Shown: one piece after another, positions 19,940 through 28,400 of the stretch
Layout: every line of letters starts with the position of its first letter
Position numbering within the stretch: position 1 is the first letter of the stretch
Assembly: GCF_011752015.1 (NCBI RefSeq)
Contig: NZ_JAAIKA010000001.1
Span: 806,001 to 870,000 of the forward strand
From: Canibacter zhoujuaniae
GTDB lineage: Bacteria; Actinomycetota; Actinomycetes; Actinomycetales; Microbacteriaceae
Reading direction: 5' to 3'
DNA length: 64,000 bases
Made by a program: the position numbers and the translations under genes
The notes under the pieces: generated by a model
Told to the model about the DNA's origin: nothing
Databases searched by the model: none
What the model saw: the letters and a program-made list of their open reading frames with translations, nothing else

Positions 19940-21964
19940 TTAGGCGTTGCGTCGCGACCGTAGTGCTGCAGCACCGGTAAGCACAGCTGCAAGACCGATT
20001 CCTGCAAGCAACAACGGAGCTTCAGCACCGGTTTTTGCAAGCACCTTCTTAGCCTGTACTGCTGCGCCAGAGTTGGCGTTAACTGCAGCTAGCACATCAG
20101 CGCTTGTTGACGGTGTGATTGGAACAAAAACTGTGAAGGGCAGGTCTACCGCTGTGTCCCCCTGCAGCACACGAACATTGTGGGCACCCGCTGTCGCATT
20201 TGCAGGAACCGCTGCGGTGAATGAGAAGGCACCAGCAGCATCCGTGATCACTGTGCCGAGCTGCACAGGATCTGAGTGGAACTCAAAAGCTACCTCTGCG
20301 TTAGGCGCAAAGTTGCTGCCGGTAACGATGAAGCTCTCACCAGCCTTGCCAGCCTGCTTGTTCAGCGCTGCGGCAGGTGCCACCGGTGCTGGATCAGCAT
20401 CTCCTGCTGGATCAGTCTCCCCAGCAGGGTCGGTCTCCGGCGCAGGAACAGTACCTTCAGCAGGATCAGTGCCTTGCGCAGGATCAGTATCTCCAGCAGG
20501 ATCCGCACCTTGCGCAGGATCAGTCTCTGTTGCAGGGTCAGTCTCCGGCGCTGGAGCAGGCTCCGGCGCGGCCTTTGCGGTCACGTTGACAGTAGCGGTT
20601 GCTGACTTTGCTGCGCTAGCCTGTGCCGCAGTCAGTGTCTGGGCACCTGCAGCAGCATCTTCAGGAAGAGCCACGTTGAAGATTGTGTTTCCGGTAGCGT
20701 CTGCGACTGCGGTGCCGAGGGTCTTATCGCCGAGCTTCAGCACAGCCTCTTCACCCGCTTTAAAGAACTGACCCTTTACCACTACGCTGTCGCCAGCTTT
20801 AGCAGCGGCAGGTTCAACAGCGAGGGTTGGGGCAGCAAAACTTACAGGGGTGAAGGTTTCAAATGCAGGGTAGCTAGCCCCGCCGCCAGGGTAGGTTACG
20901 ATGCCCCAGTGCTTACCCTCAGCAAGGGCACCCTCTTTGAGAGTAAGGGTTGCTGAAAAAGTGCCGTCTGGGTTGAGGGTGTGAGCGCCGCTTGCTACGC
21001 CACCAACCATCGGGTGCGATTCTTCAGGCAGCAGCCACTTCAGGGCGTTGCGATCGTTCACGCGTGCGCTAGCTGGAGCACCTTCTGACGGCTTCCAGGT
21101 GTCTGCATACTGGCCAAAAGCAAGGTAAGCGCCAGTGAACTTACCCGCGAGCGGCGGGCGGCCGCCGGTAGTTGCAGGGTCGTTTGGCAGGAAGCCGGTG
21201 CCGGTAATAGTAACCTCAGCACCGTTTGGGTTGAGGTTTGTAAGATCCGCCGGTGAAACGCTCACGGTTGGAGCAGGGAGCTCCGCTGCTGGGCATGTGA
21301 CAGCCGCAACGGTTTTACCGGCGCTGAAATTAAGGTCGGCAGCTGGTTGCCCACTGTAGCCAGCAAGGGCGTCTGGGCCAGCTTCCTGAGTGAAGATGCC
21401 CTTAACATTCTTAAAGTTGGTGAAGTTATCAGTGTTTTCGGCGGTAACCCCGGTCAGGTTTACAAACGCACGGCGCACTACGGTGAACGCTGAGGTGCCG
21501 GTTTCACTGGTTTCAAGGGTCAAAACGCCGGTGCCGTCGCCGTTAACGGTGATCTGAGGGTTCTGGATCACAACATCTGCCGCGCCGTGGTGCCCGGTGT
21601 AGCGTGCGCCACCGGTGAACGCGATAATTCCTTTACCGGTGTTCGCATCAAAGGTTGAGGCAGCCTTGTCTTGCTTGTAGGTGATAACACCATCAGCAGC
21701 CCTAGTAGCACCACCGTGCGGGGTCACAACCCACCCAGCGAATGGCATGGCAAGGTATCGGTTCCAACTGTCACGGAATGCCCACTGCAGATCACCGACA
21801 GTGTTCACCTCCTCAACAGGGGTGCAAGCCTCCGCTGCTTGCGCAGGGCTTGGGGCGGCAATCGCAGGGGCGACTGCAAGACCACCGAAGGCGAGGGTTG
21901 CAGCAGCAGCGTATGCTAAGCCCCCAAGAAAGCCGCCGTTACGGCGCTTATCGCTTGAGTTCAT
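19940..21964 (-). CDS. Sortase-anchored surface protein with HtaA heme-binding domain
   Basis: Secreted, probably wall-attached protein of 674 residues that likely binds heme or hemoproteins. In order: a signal peptide (about 1-44, ending in AAPSPAQAAEA), one HtaA domain (about 46-225), IPT/Ig-like regions, a Pro-Glu-Thr-Asp-Ala repeat linker (about 470-530), another Ig-like domain, and a C-terminal sorting signal LAKTG (642-646), hydrophobic helix and SRRNA tail. LAXTG is the motif known for class E sortases. The HtaA domain keeps the Tyr (NRYLAMP) and His (TGHHGAAD) positions that bind heme in Corynebacterium HtaA. It lies far from the hmu locus and has its own terminator. GAAGGA precedes the ATG. 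Confidence 0.85.
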   Translation of the reverse strand: MNSSDKRRNGGFLGGLAYAAAATLAFGGLAVAPAIAAPSPAQAAEACTPVEEVNTVGDLQWAFRDSWNRYLAMPFAGWVVTPHGGATRAADGVITYKQDKAASTFDANTGKGIIAFTGGARYTGHHGAADVVIQNPQITVNGDGTGVLTLETSETGTSAFTVVRRAFVNLTGVTAENTDNFTNFKNVKGIFTQEAGPDALAGYSGQPAADLNFSAGKTVAAVTCPAAELPAPTVSVSPADLTNLNPNGAEVTITGTGFLPNDPATTGGRPPLAGKFTGAYLAFGQYADTWKPSEGAPASARVNDRNALKWLLPEESHPMVGGVASGAHTLNPDGTFSATLTLKEGALAEGKHWGIVTYPGGGASYPAFETFTPVSFAAPTLAVEPAAAKAGDSVVVKGQFFKAGEEAVLKLGDKTLGTAVADATGNTIFNVALPEDAAAGAQTLTAAQASAAKSATATVNVTAKAAPEPAPAPETDPATETDPAQGADPAGDTDPAQGTDPAEGTVPAPETDPAGETDPAGDADPAPVAPAAALNKQAGKAGESFIVTGSNFAPNAEVAFEFHSDPVQLGTVITDAAGAFSFTAAVPANATAGAHNVRVLQGDTAVDLPFTVFVPITPSTSADVLAAVNANSGAAVQAKKVLAKTGAEAPLLLAGIGLAAVLTGAAALRSRRNA

Positions 21965-22011
21965 GTTTCATCCTTCAAGGTTTACGGGGCAACGCCCCTC
22001 GACTGCACTGG

Positions 22012-22033
22012 TCTACGTGCAATGTTCATCATA
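22012..22033 (-). promoter_or_regulatory. Candidate promoter of the HtaA-domain gene
   Basis: On the minus strand a TATGAT box (22028-22033) fits a -10 element, with a poor -35 (TTAAAT) 16 bp further upstream. Transcription would start near 22021. I saw no DtxR-like iron box here, unlike at the hmu genes. Confidence 0.35.
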
Positions 22034-22066
22034 CCTTTTTCATCTGATGATTTAAAGCTGAACTGT

Positions 22067-22095
22067 CACAATGTTAAAAACGCGTTAACATTGTG
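22067..22095 (-). terminator. Hairpin downstream of lytic transglycosylase gene
   Basis: Perfect 11-bp arms (CACAATGTTAA at 22067-22077, its complement at 22085-22095) lie 14 bp after the stop of the transglycosylase gene. No strong T-run follows on the minus strand, so termination is likely but not certain. Confidence 0.5.
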
Positions 22096-22109
22096 GCTCA
22101 GGGCTAGCG

Positions 22110-23210
22110 CTAATATCCGCTCAACTCCAGGTAACGGGTAGCTTCAGCAACAACCGCATTATTGTATTGCACATTCGGGTTGTATGCACGAATTGCAGCA
22201 ATATACCCCGCCTCAGTAGAGAGATCGCCGCCCTCGGTGCACAGCAGTGTTGCCGCGCTTAAGGCAGCGTCATGCACGTTATCTATGTCGGCTTTACCGT
22301 CACCGTTTGCATCACGCTTGTAGTGCTCCCAAGTGCTCGGGATAAACTGCATCGGCCCGACAGCGTGATCCCATACGGTGTCATTGTCATAGAGGCCGCG
22401 ATCTGTGTCCGGAGTTGCGAGATAGTGCTTTCCGTCTAGCGGTTGCCCGATAATACGCGGTCTAACACGCCCATCCTCGTCTAAGCTTGCGCCGTTTATT
22501 GTGCCGTGATTTGATTCAACAGATCCGATAGCGGCGATAGTGTTCCAGCCGATATTGCAGCTCGGAAACTCCTGTTTGACAGTCAATTCTGCCGCGGCAT
22601 AAGCGGCAAGAGCCAGCCGTGGGATGCCAACTTTTTCTGCGGTAGCGGTCAGCCATGTCTCATCTGCGACAAGCGCCGTAAACGGCTCGACATCGCTAAC
22701 AGAGGCCTTATCCTGCGCATCCTTATCTGCATCAGCGGTCAAAGGCACCGCGTTTTCGCTCAGCTCCGCGGAGTCTTCACCCTCTGCGGCTTCGTCTGCA
22801 ACTGCAGCAGCACCAGAGTCTGCTTCTTCACTACCGTCTTCGTTTAAGAGGCTGGCTACAGCAATGCCGTTTGCAATCAGCAAGGTAAAGGCAATAACCA
22901 GCACAACCGCCGTAAAAATACGACGCATACCCGCGGTTGCAAAATCTCTTGGCGGGCGCGCATAGTAATTCAGCGTCTCAATTGGTGCGGTCTGCTCAGT
23001 AAAGAGTTTTTCGCCACCGGTGAGCTCAGCAAAAACATCTTCGGTCGCCCGAGTGTCTTCAGCTGCACGCTCTTGACGGCGCTGCTCGTTATGCGCGGTG
23101 TCTGACTCTTCCCAATCTTTGCGACTCAACCGCAGATCACGAAAACGATTCTCGAGCCACGACTGCTTACCTCGATCAGGCGCGCCTGATTCTGAGTCTA
23201 ATTCAGACAT
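22110..23210 (-). CDS. Membrane-anchored lytic transglycosylase-like protein
   Basis: Predicted to cleave peptidoglycan glycan strands. The 366-residue protein has a cytoplasmic N-terminus (1-95, charged), one membrane helix (about 96-120), an acidic linker, and an extracellular SLT-type domain (about 200-366). The catalytic Glu is in AIGSVESNHG, and the family segments GPMQFIPSTWEHYKRDANGDGKAD and NVHDAALSAATLLC follow. It lies 21 bp downstream of mqo on the same strand. This resembles the MltB-like/SLT_2 proteins common in actinomycetes. Confidence 0.85.
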   Translation of the reverse strand: MSELDSESGAPDRGKQSWLENRFRDLRLSRKDWEESDTAHNEQRRQERAAEDTRATEDVFAELTGGEKLFTEQTAPIETLNYYARPPRDFATAGMRRIFTAVVLVIAFTLLIANGIAVASLLNEDGSEEADSGAAAVADEAAEGEDSAELSENAVPLTADADKDAQDKASVSDVEPFTALVADETWLTATAEKVGIPRLALAAYAAAELTVKQEFPSCNIGWNTIAAIGSVESNHGTINGASLDEDGRVRPRIIGQPLDGKHYLATPDTDRGLYDNDTVWDHAVGPMQFIPSTWEHYKRDANGDGKADIDNVHDAALSAATLLCTEGGDLSTEAGYIAAIRAYNPNVQYNNAVVAEATRYLELSGY

Positions 23211-23231
23211 TATTTGGGGGAACTTCCTAGA

Positions 23232-24716
23232 TTAAACTTCGAGCTTCAGAGTTTTCGCGGTGCTGTCGAGAGTGGCCTGCGCAAGATCCGCATCTGAATT
23301 AATGTTTTTACCGTATGACGGCACAGATTCAGCGATCTTAGCAGCCCACTTTCCGTGAAACTCCTCAGGGAAGCAGCGCTCAAGCAAATTCAGCATCGCA
23401 TACACGGCTGTTGAAGCGCCCGGTGAAGCTCCCAGCAGACCAGCGATCGAGCCCTCAGCGTTAGCTACTATCTCTGTGCCGAACTGCAGAACACCACCCT
23501 TTTCAGGATCCTTCTTCATAATTTGGACACGCTGACCGGCGGTAACCATCTCCCAATCATCAGCGTCGGCGGCGGGGAAATACTCGCGCAGTGTTTCAAT
23601 TTGCGCTTGCTTGGTGGCGCTGAGCTCTTTTAACAAATACTTTTCAAGTGCCCACTGCGTGAGACCAACTTTCATCATTGGCCCAAGGTTGTGCGGGCGG
23701 ATAGATTGGAATAGCGCACCGTAACCTCCGTGCTTTAGGAAGTTGGTGCTGAAGCCGGCATAGGGGCCAAACAAAAGCTCTTCTTTGCCGTCAATGATAC
23801 GGGTGTCAAGGTGTGGCACAGACATTGGAGGTGCGCCAACCTTTGCCTTACCGTACACCTTCGCATGATGCTGCTTTATCACTTCTTGGTTTTTGCACCG
23901 CAAGAACTTACCACTGATCGGGAAGCCACCGTAGCCCTTGATCTCAGGGATTTTTGCTGACTGCAACAGCAGCAGCGCACTGCCGCCAGCGCCGACAAAA
24001 ACGAATTTAGCGTTTACGGTTTTTGACTGTGAACGCTGCTTATCTGTAATCTGCAACTTCCATGTGCCGTCGTCGTTCTGCGAGATCTTAGTTACAACGT
24101 TATTGGTAAAAACAGCCGCATTTTCTTTTTCAAGATTGCCAACGAGCTGCCTGGTCACTTCACCGAAGTTAACGTCGGTTCCAGTGCGTGAGCGAGTGGC
24201 CGCAACTTTTTGTGACTTATCGCGACGGTCAATGAGCAGCGGTGCCCATTCTGCAATAACTGCCGGGTCTTCGGTGTACTCCATATCGGAGAAGAGCGGC
24301 TCATTTTTCAGTGTTTCATAGCGGCGACGCAGATAGTCGACGTCTTTTTCACCTTCTACAAAGGTGAGGTGCGGAACGGCTGTAATAAACTCTTCCGGCG
24401 CGCTCAGCACGCCCCGCTCAACCAGCTGAGACCACCACTCGCGCGACATCACAAACTGCTGATTAATGTCGATCGCTTTCGCCGATGACAGTGAGCCGTC
24501 AGCACCTTCGGGCATGTAATTAAGCTCGCAGAGGGCCGCGTGACCTGTGCCGGCATTGTTCCACGCATTTGAGCTTTCTGTTGCAACCTCTGATTGTGAT
24601 TCAAAGAGGGCAATAGACCAAGATGGCTCAAGATCGTTAATAAAGGTGCCCAATGTGGCGCTCATAATGCCGCCACCAACAAGTGCTACGTCAAGTATCT
24701 CTTTAGTCACGGTCAT
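23232..24716 (-). CDS. mqo: Malate:quinone oxidoreductase
   Basis: FAD-dependent peripheral membrane enzyme oxidising malate to oxaloacetate and passing electrons to quinone. The 494 residues match the family length. The N-terminal dinucleotide motif is VALVGGGIMSATLG, followed by the diagnostic NAWNNAGTGHAALCELNYMP and the FVGAGGSALLLLQ segment; the C-terminal GASPGASTAVYAMLNLLERCF is also typical. The window also encodes an NAD-type malate dehydrogenase (36775-37767), so malate can be oxidised by two routes, as in Corynebacterium. Confidence 0.96.
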   Translation of the reverse strand: MTVTKEILDVALVGGGIMSATLGTFINDLEPSWSIALFESQSEVATESSNAWNNAGTGHAALCELNYMPEGADGSLSSAKAIDINQQFVMSREWWSQLVERGVLSAPEEFITAVPHLTFVEGEKDVDYLRRRYETLKNEPLFSDMEYTEDPAVIAEWAPLLIDRRDKSQKVAATRSRTGTDVNFGEVTRQLVGNLEKENAAVFTNNVVTKISQNDDGTWKLQITDKQRSQSKTVNAKFVFVGAGGSALLLLQSAKIPEIKGYGGFPISGKFLRCKNQEVIKQHHAKVYGKAKVGAPPMSVPHLDTRIIDGKEELLFGPYAGFSTNFLKHGGYGALFQSIRPHNLGPMMKVGLTQWALEKYLLKELSATKQAQIETLREYFPAADADDWEMVTAGQRVQIMKKDPEKGGVLQFGTEIVANAEGSIAGLLGASPGASTAVYAMLNLLERCFPEEFHGKWAAKIAESVPSYGKNINSDADLAQATLDSTAKTLKLEV

Positions 24717-24768
24717 AATTCTACTCTGCTCATAAAACCTAAATTAACCCACACAGCTACAACGATAT

Positions 24769-26088
24769 CTAAGCGTTAAATGCTATTTCGCTAGCCCGCT
24801 TAAGCGACTTCACAGAATCATTTAAGTATCGCTCATACCCCAAGCGTTTGGCTTCCTTCTGGCGTTGCGCCCCCGCAACGACGGATCGCACCTCACCCGC
24901 GAGAGTGAGCTCACCGGCCACCGCTAAAGCTCTTGGCAGGGGTTTGTTTTTTGCGGCACTAATAATCGCTAACGCAATAGCGAGATCTGCGCCCGGCTCA
25001 ACCAAACGCACACCACCGACGGTGGAGACGTACACATCTGCGTCGTGCAAACGCACACCCGCGCGTCTTTCGAGAACCGCAAGGATCATCGCCACTCGTG
25101 CAGCATCAACACCGCTTGTAACACGCCGTGGGTTCGGGGTTGAAGTTGGAGCAACCAAGGCCTGCACTTCAACCGGGAGCACTCTGCGCCCCTCTACCGC
25201 CATCACAACACAGGTGCCGCTCACCGGCTCATCCCCTGAGCTTAAGAACAGTCTTGAGGGGTCTGCGACTTCGGCGATGCCCTCTTGCACCATTTCGAAG
25301 CACCCAACCTCGTCGGTCGGCCCGAAACGGTTTTTCAGTGTGCGCAAAAAACGCAATGCGCTCTGCCGGTCACCCTCAAAATGACACACAACATCTACCA
25401 GATGCTCAAGGGTGCGCGGCCCTGCAACGTTGCCCTCCTTGGTGACATGCCCAACGAGCATGAGCGGCATGTTGCGGGATTTTGCCGCGCGCACAAGGGT
25501 TGACGCAACCTCACGCACCTGCGCCGGGCCACCAACTATGCCGTCAATTTCTGGTGCTGCGATAGTCTGCACTGAATCAACAATCAGAAAATCTGGGTCA
25601 ACCGCTTCAATATGCCCAAGCACCGCACCCAGGTCAGTGTCGGAGGCCAGGTACAGTGTTTCTTCCACAGCCCCTGTGCGCTCAGCCCGCATTTTAATCT
25701 GCCCTGTTGATTCTTCACCGGACACATAAAGCACCCGCGCCCCCTGCGCCGCAACTTTTGCCGCTGCCTGTAGCAGCAGGGTTGACTTGCCAACACCCGG
25801 CTCACCAGAGAAGAGGATCGCAACACCCGGCACACAGCCGCCGCCGAGCACGCGGTCGAGCTCTGCGATACCCGTCGGTAAGTATGCGGTTAGCGCCGCC
25901 TTTAGCTCAGTCACTGGCAGCGCTGGAGTCGTCGGGGTCGTTGCCCCGCCTGAGCGCAAACCCGCTGATTTCGCAACAGCAACCTGCTCAAGAGTGCTCC
26001 ACTGACCGCACCCGCCGCAGCGACCCACCCATTTCAAGGATCGCCAACCACACTCTGCACAGCGATAGTCACCAGTATTTTTCACCAT
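24769..26088 (-). CDS. radA: DNA repair protein RadA
   Basis: RecA-like ATPase that promotes branch migration during recombination. The 439 residues show, in order, a Cys4 zinc finger (CAECGW...CGGCGQW, residues 10-33), Walker A GEPGVGKSTLL, the RadA-specific KNRFGPTDEVGCFEM motif (about 252-266) and a C-terminal Lon-protease-like domain ending in SLKRASEIAFNA. It starts at ATG 26088. It is transcribed away from the tRNA-Ser gene. Confidence 0.96.
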   Translation of the reverse strand: MVKNTGDYRCAECGWRSLKWVGRCGGCGQWSTLEQVAVAKSAGLRSGGATTPTTPALPVTELKAALTAYLPTGIAELDRVLGGGCVPGVAILFSGEPGVGKSTLLLQAAAKVAAQGARVLYVSGEESTGQIKMRAERTGAVEETLYLASDTDLGAVLGHIEAVDPDFLIVDSVQTIAAPEIDGIVGGPAQVREVASTLVRAAKSRNMPLMLVGHVTKEGNVAGPRTLEHLVDVVCHFEGDRQSALRFLRTLKNRFGPTDEVGCFEMVQEGIAEVADPSRLFLSSGDEPVSGTCVVMAVEGRRVLPVEVQALVAPTSTPNPRRVTSGVDAARVAMILAVLERRAGVRLHDADVYVSTVGGVRLVEPGADLAIALAIISAAKNKPLPRALAVAGELTLAGEVRSVVAGAQRQKEAKRLGYERYLNDSVKSLKRASEIAFNA

Positions 26089-26138
26089 ACGACCACCCTA
26101 CGTGGTGGGACTATGATTTTATATCGCTGTTAACTCGT

Positions 26139-26167
26139 TTCAGTCTGATATTTGATCCTGCTAGAAT
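26139..26167 (+). promoter_or_regulatory. Candidate promoter of tRNA-Ser
   Basis: TAGAAT (26162-26167) lies 9 bases before the mature tRNA 5' end. A weak TTCAGT -35 is placed 17 bp upstream. The position is right for a tRNA promoter. Confidence 0.45.
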
Positions 26168-26176
26168 CAAAGTTCT

Positions 26177-26264
26177 GGTGACGTGTCCGAGCGGCCGAAG
26201 GTGCGACTCTCGAAAAGTCGTGTGCGGTAACCCCGCACCGTGGGTTCAAATCCCACCGTCACCG
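26177..26264 (+). tRNA. tRNA-Ser (anticodon CGA)
   Basis: An 88-nt tRNA with a 7-bp acceptor stem (GGTGACG/CGTCACC), discriminator G, anticodon stem CGACT/AGTCG with loop CTCGAAA (anticodon CGA, reads UCG), a long variable arm (TGCGG/CCGCA) typical of serine tRNAs, and a T arm GTGGG-TTCAAAT-CCCAC. CCA is not encoded. The 3' end serves as the left attachment site of the small island that follows. Confidence 0.97.
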
Positions 26265-26265
26265 C
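26248..26265 (+). repeat. attL-like repeat in tRNA-Ser 3' end
   Basis: The 18 bases AAATCCCACCGTCACCGC, which cover half of the T arm and the 3' acceptor strand, recur exactly at 28609-28626 in the same orientation. This is the usual footprint of site-specific integration into a tRNA gene. Confidence 0.8.
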
Positions 26266-26271
26266 GTCCGG

Positions 26272-26305
26272 AACCCCGTGTTCATTGAGATCGCGGGGTT
26301 TTCTC
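26272..26305 (+). terminator. Terminator of tRNA-Ser
   Basis: Arms AACCCCG (26272-26278) and CGGGGTT (26294-26300), followed by TTCTCTTT. It lies 7 bp past the tRNA 3' end. Being downstream of the repeat, it belongs to the island side. Confidence 0.75.
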
Positions 26306-26309
26306 TTTG

Positions 26310-26471
26310 TTGCCAACTAAAAAATTTACGCTGGCTTATCTTGCCTGGCAAGTGTATGAGATTTACTCACAAGAAACAGCCAATTCAAAATATAAGGCAG
26401 CTCAAGCAGGTCGTGTGGGTCATGACCTCGGCTACAACGACGGTAGGGTGAAGAATCCCAACTGCCGCTAA
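26310..26471 (+). CDS. Short uncharacterised frame, possibly a gene remnant
   Basis: A 53-codon frame opened by a TTG at 26310 (another TTG lies at 26307) with no ribosome site. The predicted peptide (KKFTLAYLAWQVYEIYSQE, then KYKAAQAGRVGHDLGYNDGR) looks protein-like: amphipathic and well balanced in composition. I do not recognise it. It may be the tail of a gene lost during island decay. Confidence 0.3.
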   Translation: MPTKKFTLAYLAWQVYEIYSQETANSKYKAAQAGRVGHDLGYNDGRVKNPNCR

Positions 26472-26529
26472 AATACTAGGATTAGACAGGCGCAGAAGTA
26501 CAGACATCAATGATGATGAGGAGTGAACC

Positions 26530-27765
26530 ATGGCTGATGGTATTGATGTCAAACCTACCTACAAAGGTGAGACCATGCACGTGTGGGGCTGGTTATTCAC
26601 TGTTCTGTTCGGCATCAGAATCGTGTCAGACATTGCCCACCTCCGCTTCCCAATACCTATAGCGCTCATTGGTGCGACTCTTGGAATCTTCTGGATTTTT
26701 CGCGGCCGATGGTGGCTCAAAAAGAAAATCGTTGACGAAGAGGCCACCGCTAGAGCCCAAAAAGCCAAAGAGGCCAAAAAGGCTAAGGAAGCAAACGACC
26801 AACAAGACCAGTCTACGCCCTCTGGAATTTCATCGACGCAACAGACTACGAGTGCTGACTTGTTGCATGGTTACATGATCGACGACGAATGGTATCCACC
26901 AAAACCATCGGGAACGTTCGTTGAGCCGTGGGTACGAGGCAGAAACCTAGAAATCGTCGGTGAGGCGTATCACCCCGATGCATTTAGGAGACTAGTGGGA
27001 CACAAAACTGAATTCCATAGTCCATCCGGCATCACAGCTCTCGGTGAGGCGATCCTAGTACCCGACCCAGACAACCCGTACGGCAAAGGCGAAGCCGTAG
27101 CCGTCTACTTCGACGGAGAACATGTCGGCTACCTCGCTCAAGAGGATGCTCATCGTTATTTTCCTGTGCTTTCCCGCTTGTCAGAGGAAGGGGATCAGCT
27201 TCGAGTACCAGCGAGAATGTGGGCTCGCAATAACGTAGTGGATGACGTGTACTCCAGTGTCACACTAAACATTCCCGACCCACACGGTCTAACACCTTCC
27301 AACGGGCTACCAAATACTCCATTCGTAATCCTTCCTACTGATCGCAAGATACAAGTAACTAAAGAAGATGAGTTCATGGACGTACTGGTCCACTATGTGC
27401 GACGTGGAAGTGGTGTCGAAAACCATGTTGCTGCAACCTTGCGGTCCACAGTCGAAATCCGACCACGCTCCGCATATGAAGCCGTTCAGGTTGAGATCGA
27501 CGGCGAGCCAATCGGTGTTCTGACAAAAGGACAATCCGAAAAACTTTTGCCCCTGGTTAAACACATCGAGCAACGTGGACTAATACCGGTTGTGCGTGCA
27601 ACGGTTAGGGGGACGAAACTCAAAGCCGATGTCGTGCTTGATACCGTTGATGCTCAGACAGTGGATGATGACTGGCTGGACTCCCTAGGAGAGGCCGCCA
27701 CTGAGGCGAATGTGGATCGGATGCCGGAGCCACCGAAACGCCCAGCCTTCGAGTGGGACGAGTAA
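26530..27765 (+). CDS. Membrane protein with two HIRAN-like repeats
   Basis: A 411-residue protein of unproven function. The N-terminus has two hydrophobic segments (about 16-34 and 39-58), then a Lys/Ala/Glu coiled-coil-like stretch (68-92). Residues about 135-230 resemble a HIRAN domain (LEIVGEAYHPDAF...DNPYGKGEAVAVYFDGEHVGYL). Residues about 295-380 repeat the same pattern (AYEAVQVEIDGEPIGVLTKGQSEKLLPLV), so the protein seems to hold two copies. HIRAN domains are known from DNA repair and helicase proteins, where they bind DNA ends; a membrane-tethered pair is unusual. GAGGAG precedes the ATG. It lies inside the tRNA-Ser island. Confidence 0.65.
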   Translation: MADGIDVKPTYKGETMHVWGWLFTVLFGIRIVSDIAHLRFPIPIALIGATLGIFWIFRGRWWLKKKIVDEEATARAQKAKEAKKAKEANDQQDQSTPSGISSTQQTTSADLLHGYMIDDEWYPPKPSGTFVEPWVRGRNLEIVGEAYHPDAFRRLVGHKTEFHSPSGITALGEAILVPDPDNPYGKGEAVAVYFDGEHVGYLAQEDAHRYFPVLSRLSEEGDQLRVPARMWARNNVVDDVYSSVTLNIPDPHGLTPSNGLPNTPFVILPTDRKIQVTKEDEFMDVLVHYVRRGSGVENHVAATLRSTVEIRPRSAYEAVQVEIDGEPIGVLTKGQSEKLLPLVKHIEQRGLIPVVRATVRGTKLKADVVLDTVDAQTVDDDWLDSLGEAATEANVDRMPEPPKRPAFEWDE

Positions 27766-27816
27766 GGAAGTCGCGTCATATTTTGATCAACTCCATTCTA
27801 GCTCGAGCACAAAAAT

Positions 27817-27849
27817 CACCCCGCCACCTGACGACCAGGTAGCGGGGTG
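27817..27849. terminator. Bidirectional terminator in island
   Basis: Fourteen-base arms (27817-27830 and 27836-27849) with one mismatch sit between two convergent genes. A-rich sequence lies on the left (AAAAAT) and mixed sequence on the right. It should stop the minus-strand gene best (ATTTTT follows) and probably the plus-strand gene too. Confidence 0.75.
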
Positions 27850-27871
27850 TCTCGTCTAAGAAAACAAAAGA

Positions 27872-28393
27872 TTAGTAGATAGCCACACGCTCAACGTAGG
27901 GATTTTCCTCCGTTCCGCCAACATAACACTCAACATTAAAGTCTGCATTGCCAACACGAATGGTCATAATAATAAAAAATCTATCGTCATCTCCAACACC
28001 GTCAGTGATAACGTCCGTGAAGCGCTCTTTAACCTTCACTTCGGGATGTTGCTTCTGAACGGTTTCTTTCCATACCCGTCCACACGCATATGTTGCTGTG
28101 TCTTGAGTCAAACCTTGAGAGTTAATTCTACCTTCGGCCTTCGCCTCTTCTTGGGCCTTCTCCAAAGCGGCCTCAGCCTCTTTCTTAGAGTCATGATTGA
28201 CCTTGAGAGTCACCTGCACATCCGCATCAATCTCTGTGCCCGCAGCTGGATTCTGCGAAACAACAGACCAGTTTGAATCTTTCCACACGCTATCCTGGCC
28301 ATCAACGTCTTCCAAGTCGACCAAGCTAGTAATACCTGCATCTCTAATCGTCTGCTTAGCGACGTCGACCTTCAGGCCGGTCACATCAGGCAT
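27872..28393 (-). CDS. PASTA-domain protein, body separated from its N-terminus by a frameshift
   Basis: The 173 residues start with a PASTA domain (MPDVTGLKVDVAKQTIRDAG ... VVSQNPAAGTEIDADVQVTLKV), then a Lys/Glu/Ala helix and a C-terminal domain with two Cys (TYACGRVW and FNVECYVGG). PASTA domains usually bind cell-wall fragments. No ribosome site precedes the ATG at 28393. The frame in fact continues upstream, through EELENKITMPDVTG, into a run of eight G (28419-28426 on the plus strand as C). With seven G it would join the membrane-anchor frame at 28401-28541, giving one protein of about 220 residues. Confidence 0.6.
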   Translation of the reverse strand: MPDVTGLKVDVAKQTIRDAGITSLVDLEDVDGQDSVWKDSNWSVVSQNPAAGTEIDADVQVTLKVNHDSKKEAEAALEKAQEEAKAEGRINSQGLTQDTATYACGRVWKETVQKQHPEVKVKERFTDVITDGVGDDDRFFIIMTIRVGNADFNVECYVGGTEENPYVERVAIY

Positions 28394-28400
28394 CGTGATC

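Noticed and set aside
20380-20560. Short repeated units resembling a CRISPR or tandem array
   Set aside because: These are degenerate in-frame repeats encoding the Pro-Glu-Thr-Asp-Ala linker of the HtaA-domain protein; there are no unique spacers.
19947-20771. 274-codon plus-strand frame opposite the HtaA-domain gene
   Set aside because: It mirrors the PETDPA repeat linker and Ala-rich parts of the real gene, giving a repetitive Ala/Gly/Ser sequence with no ribosome site.
24848-25384. 178-codon plus-strand frame opposite radA
   Set aside because: Antisense to conserved RadA motifs; no independent coding evidence.
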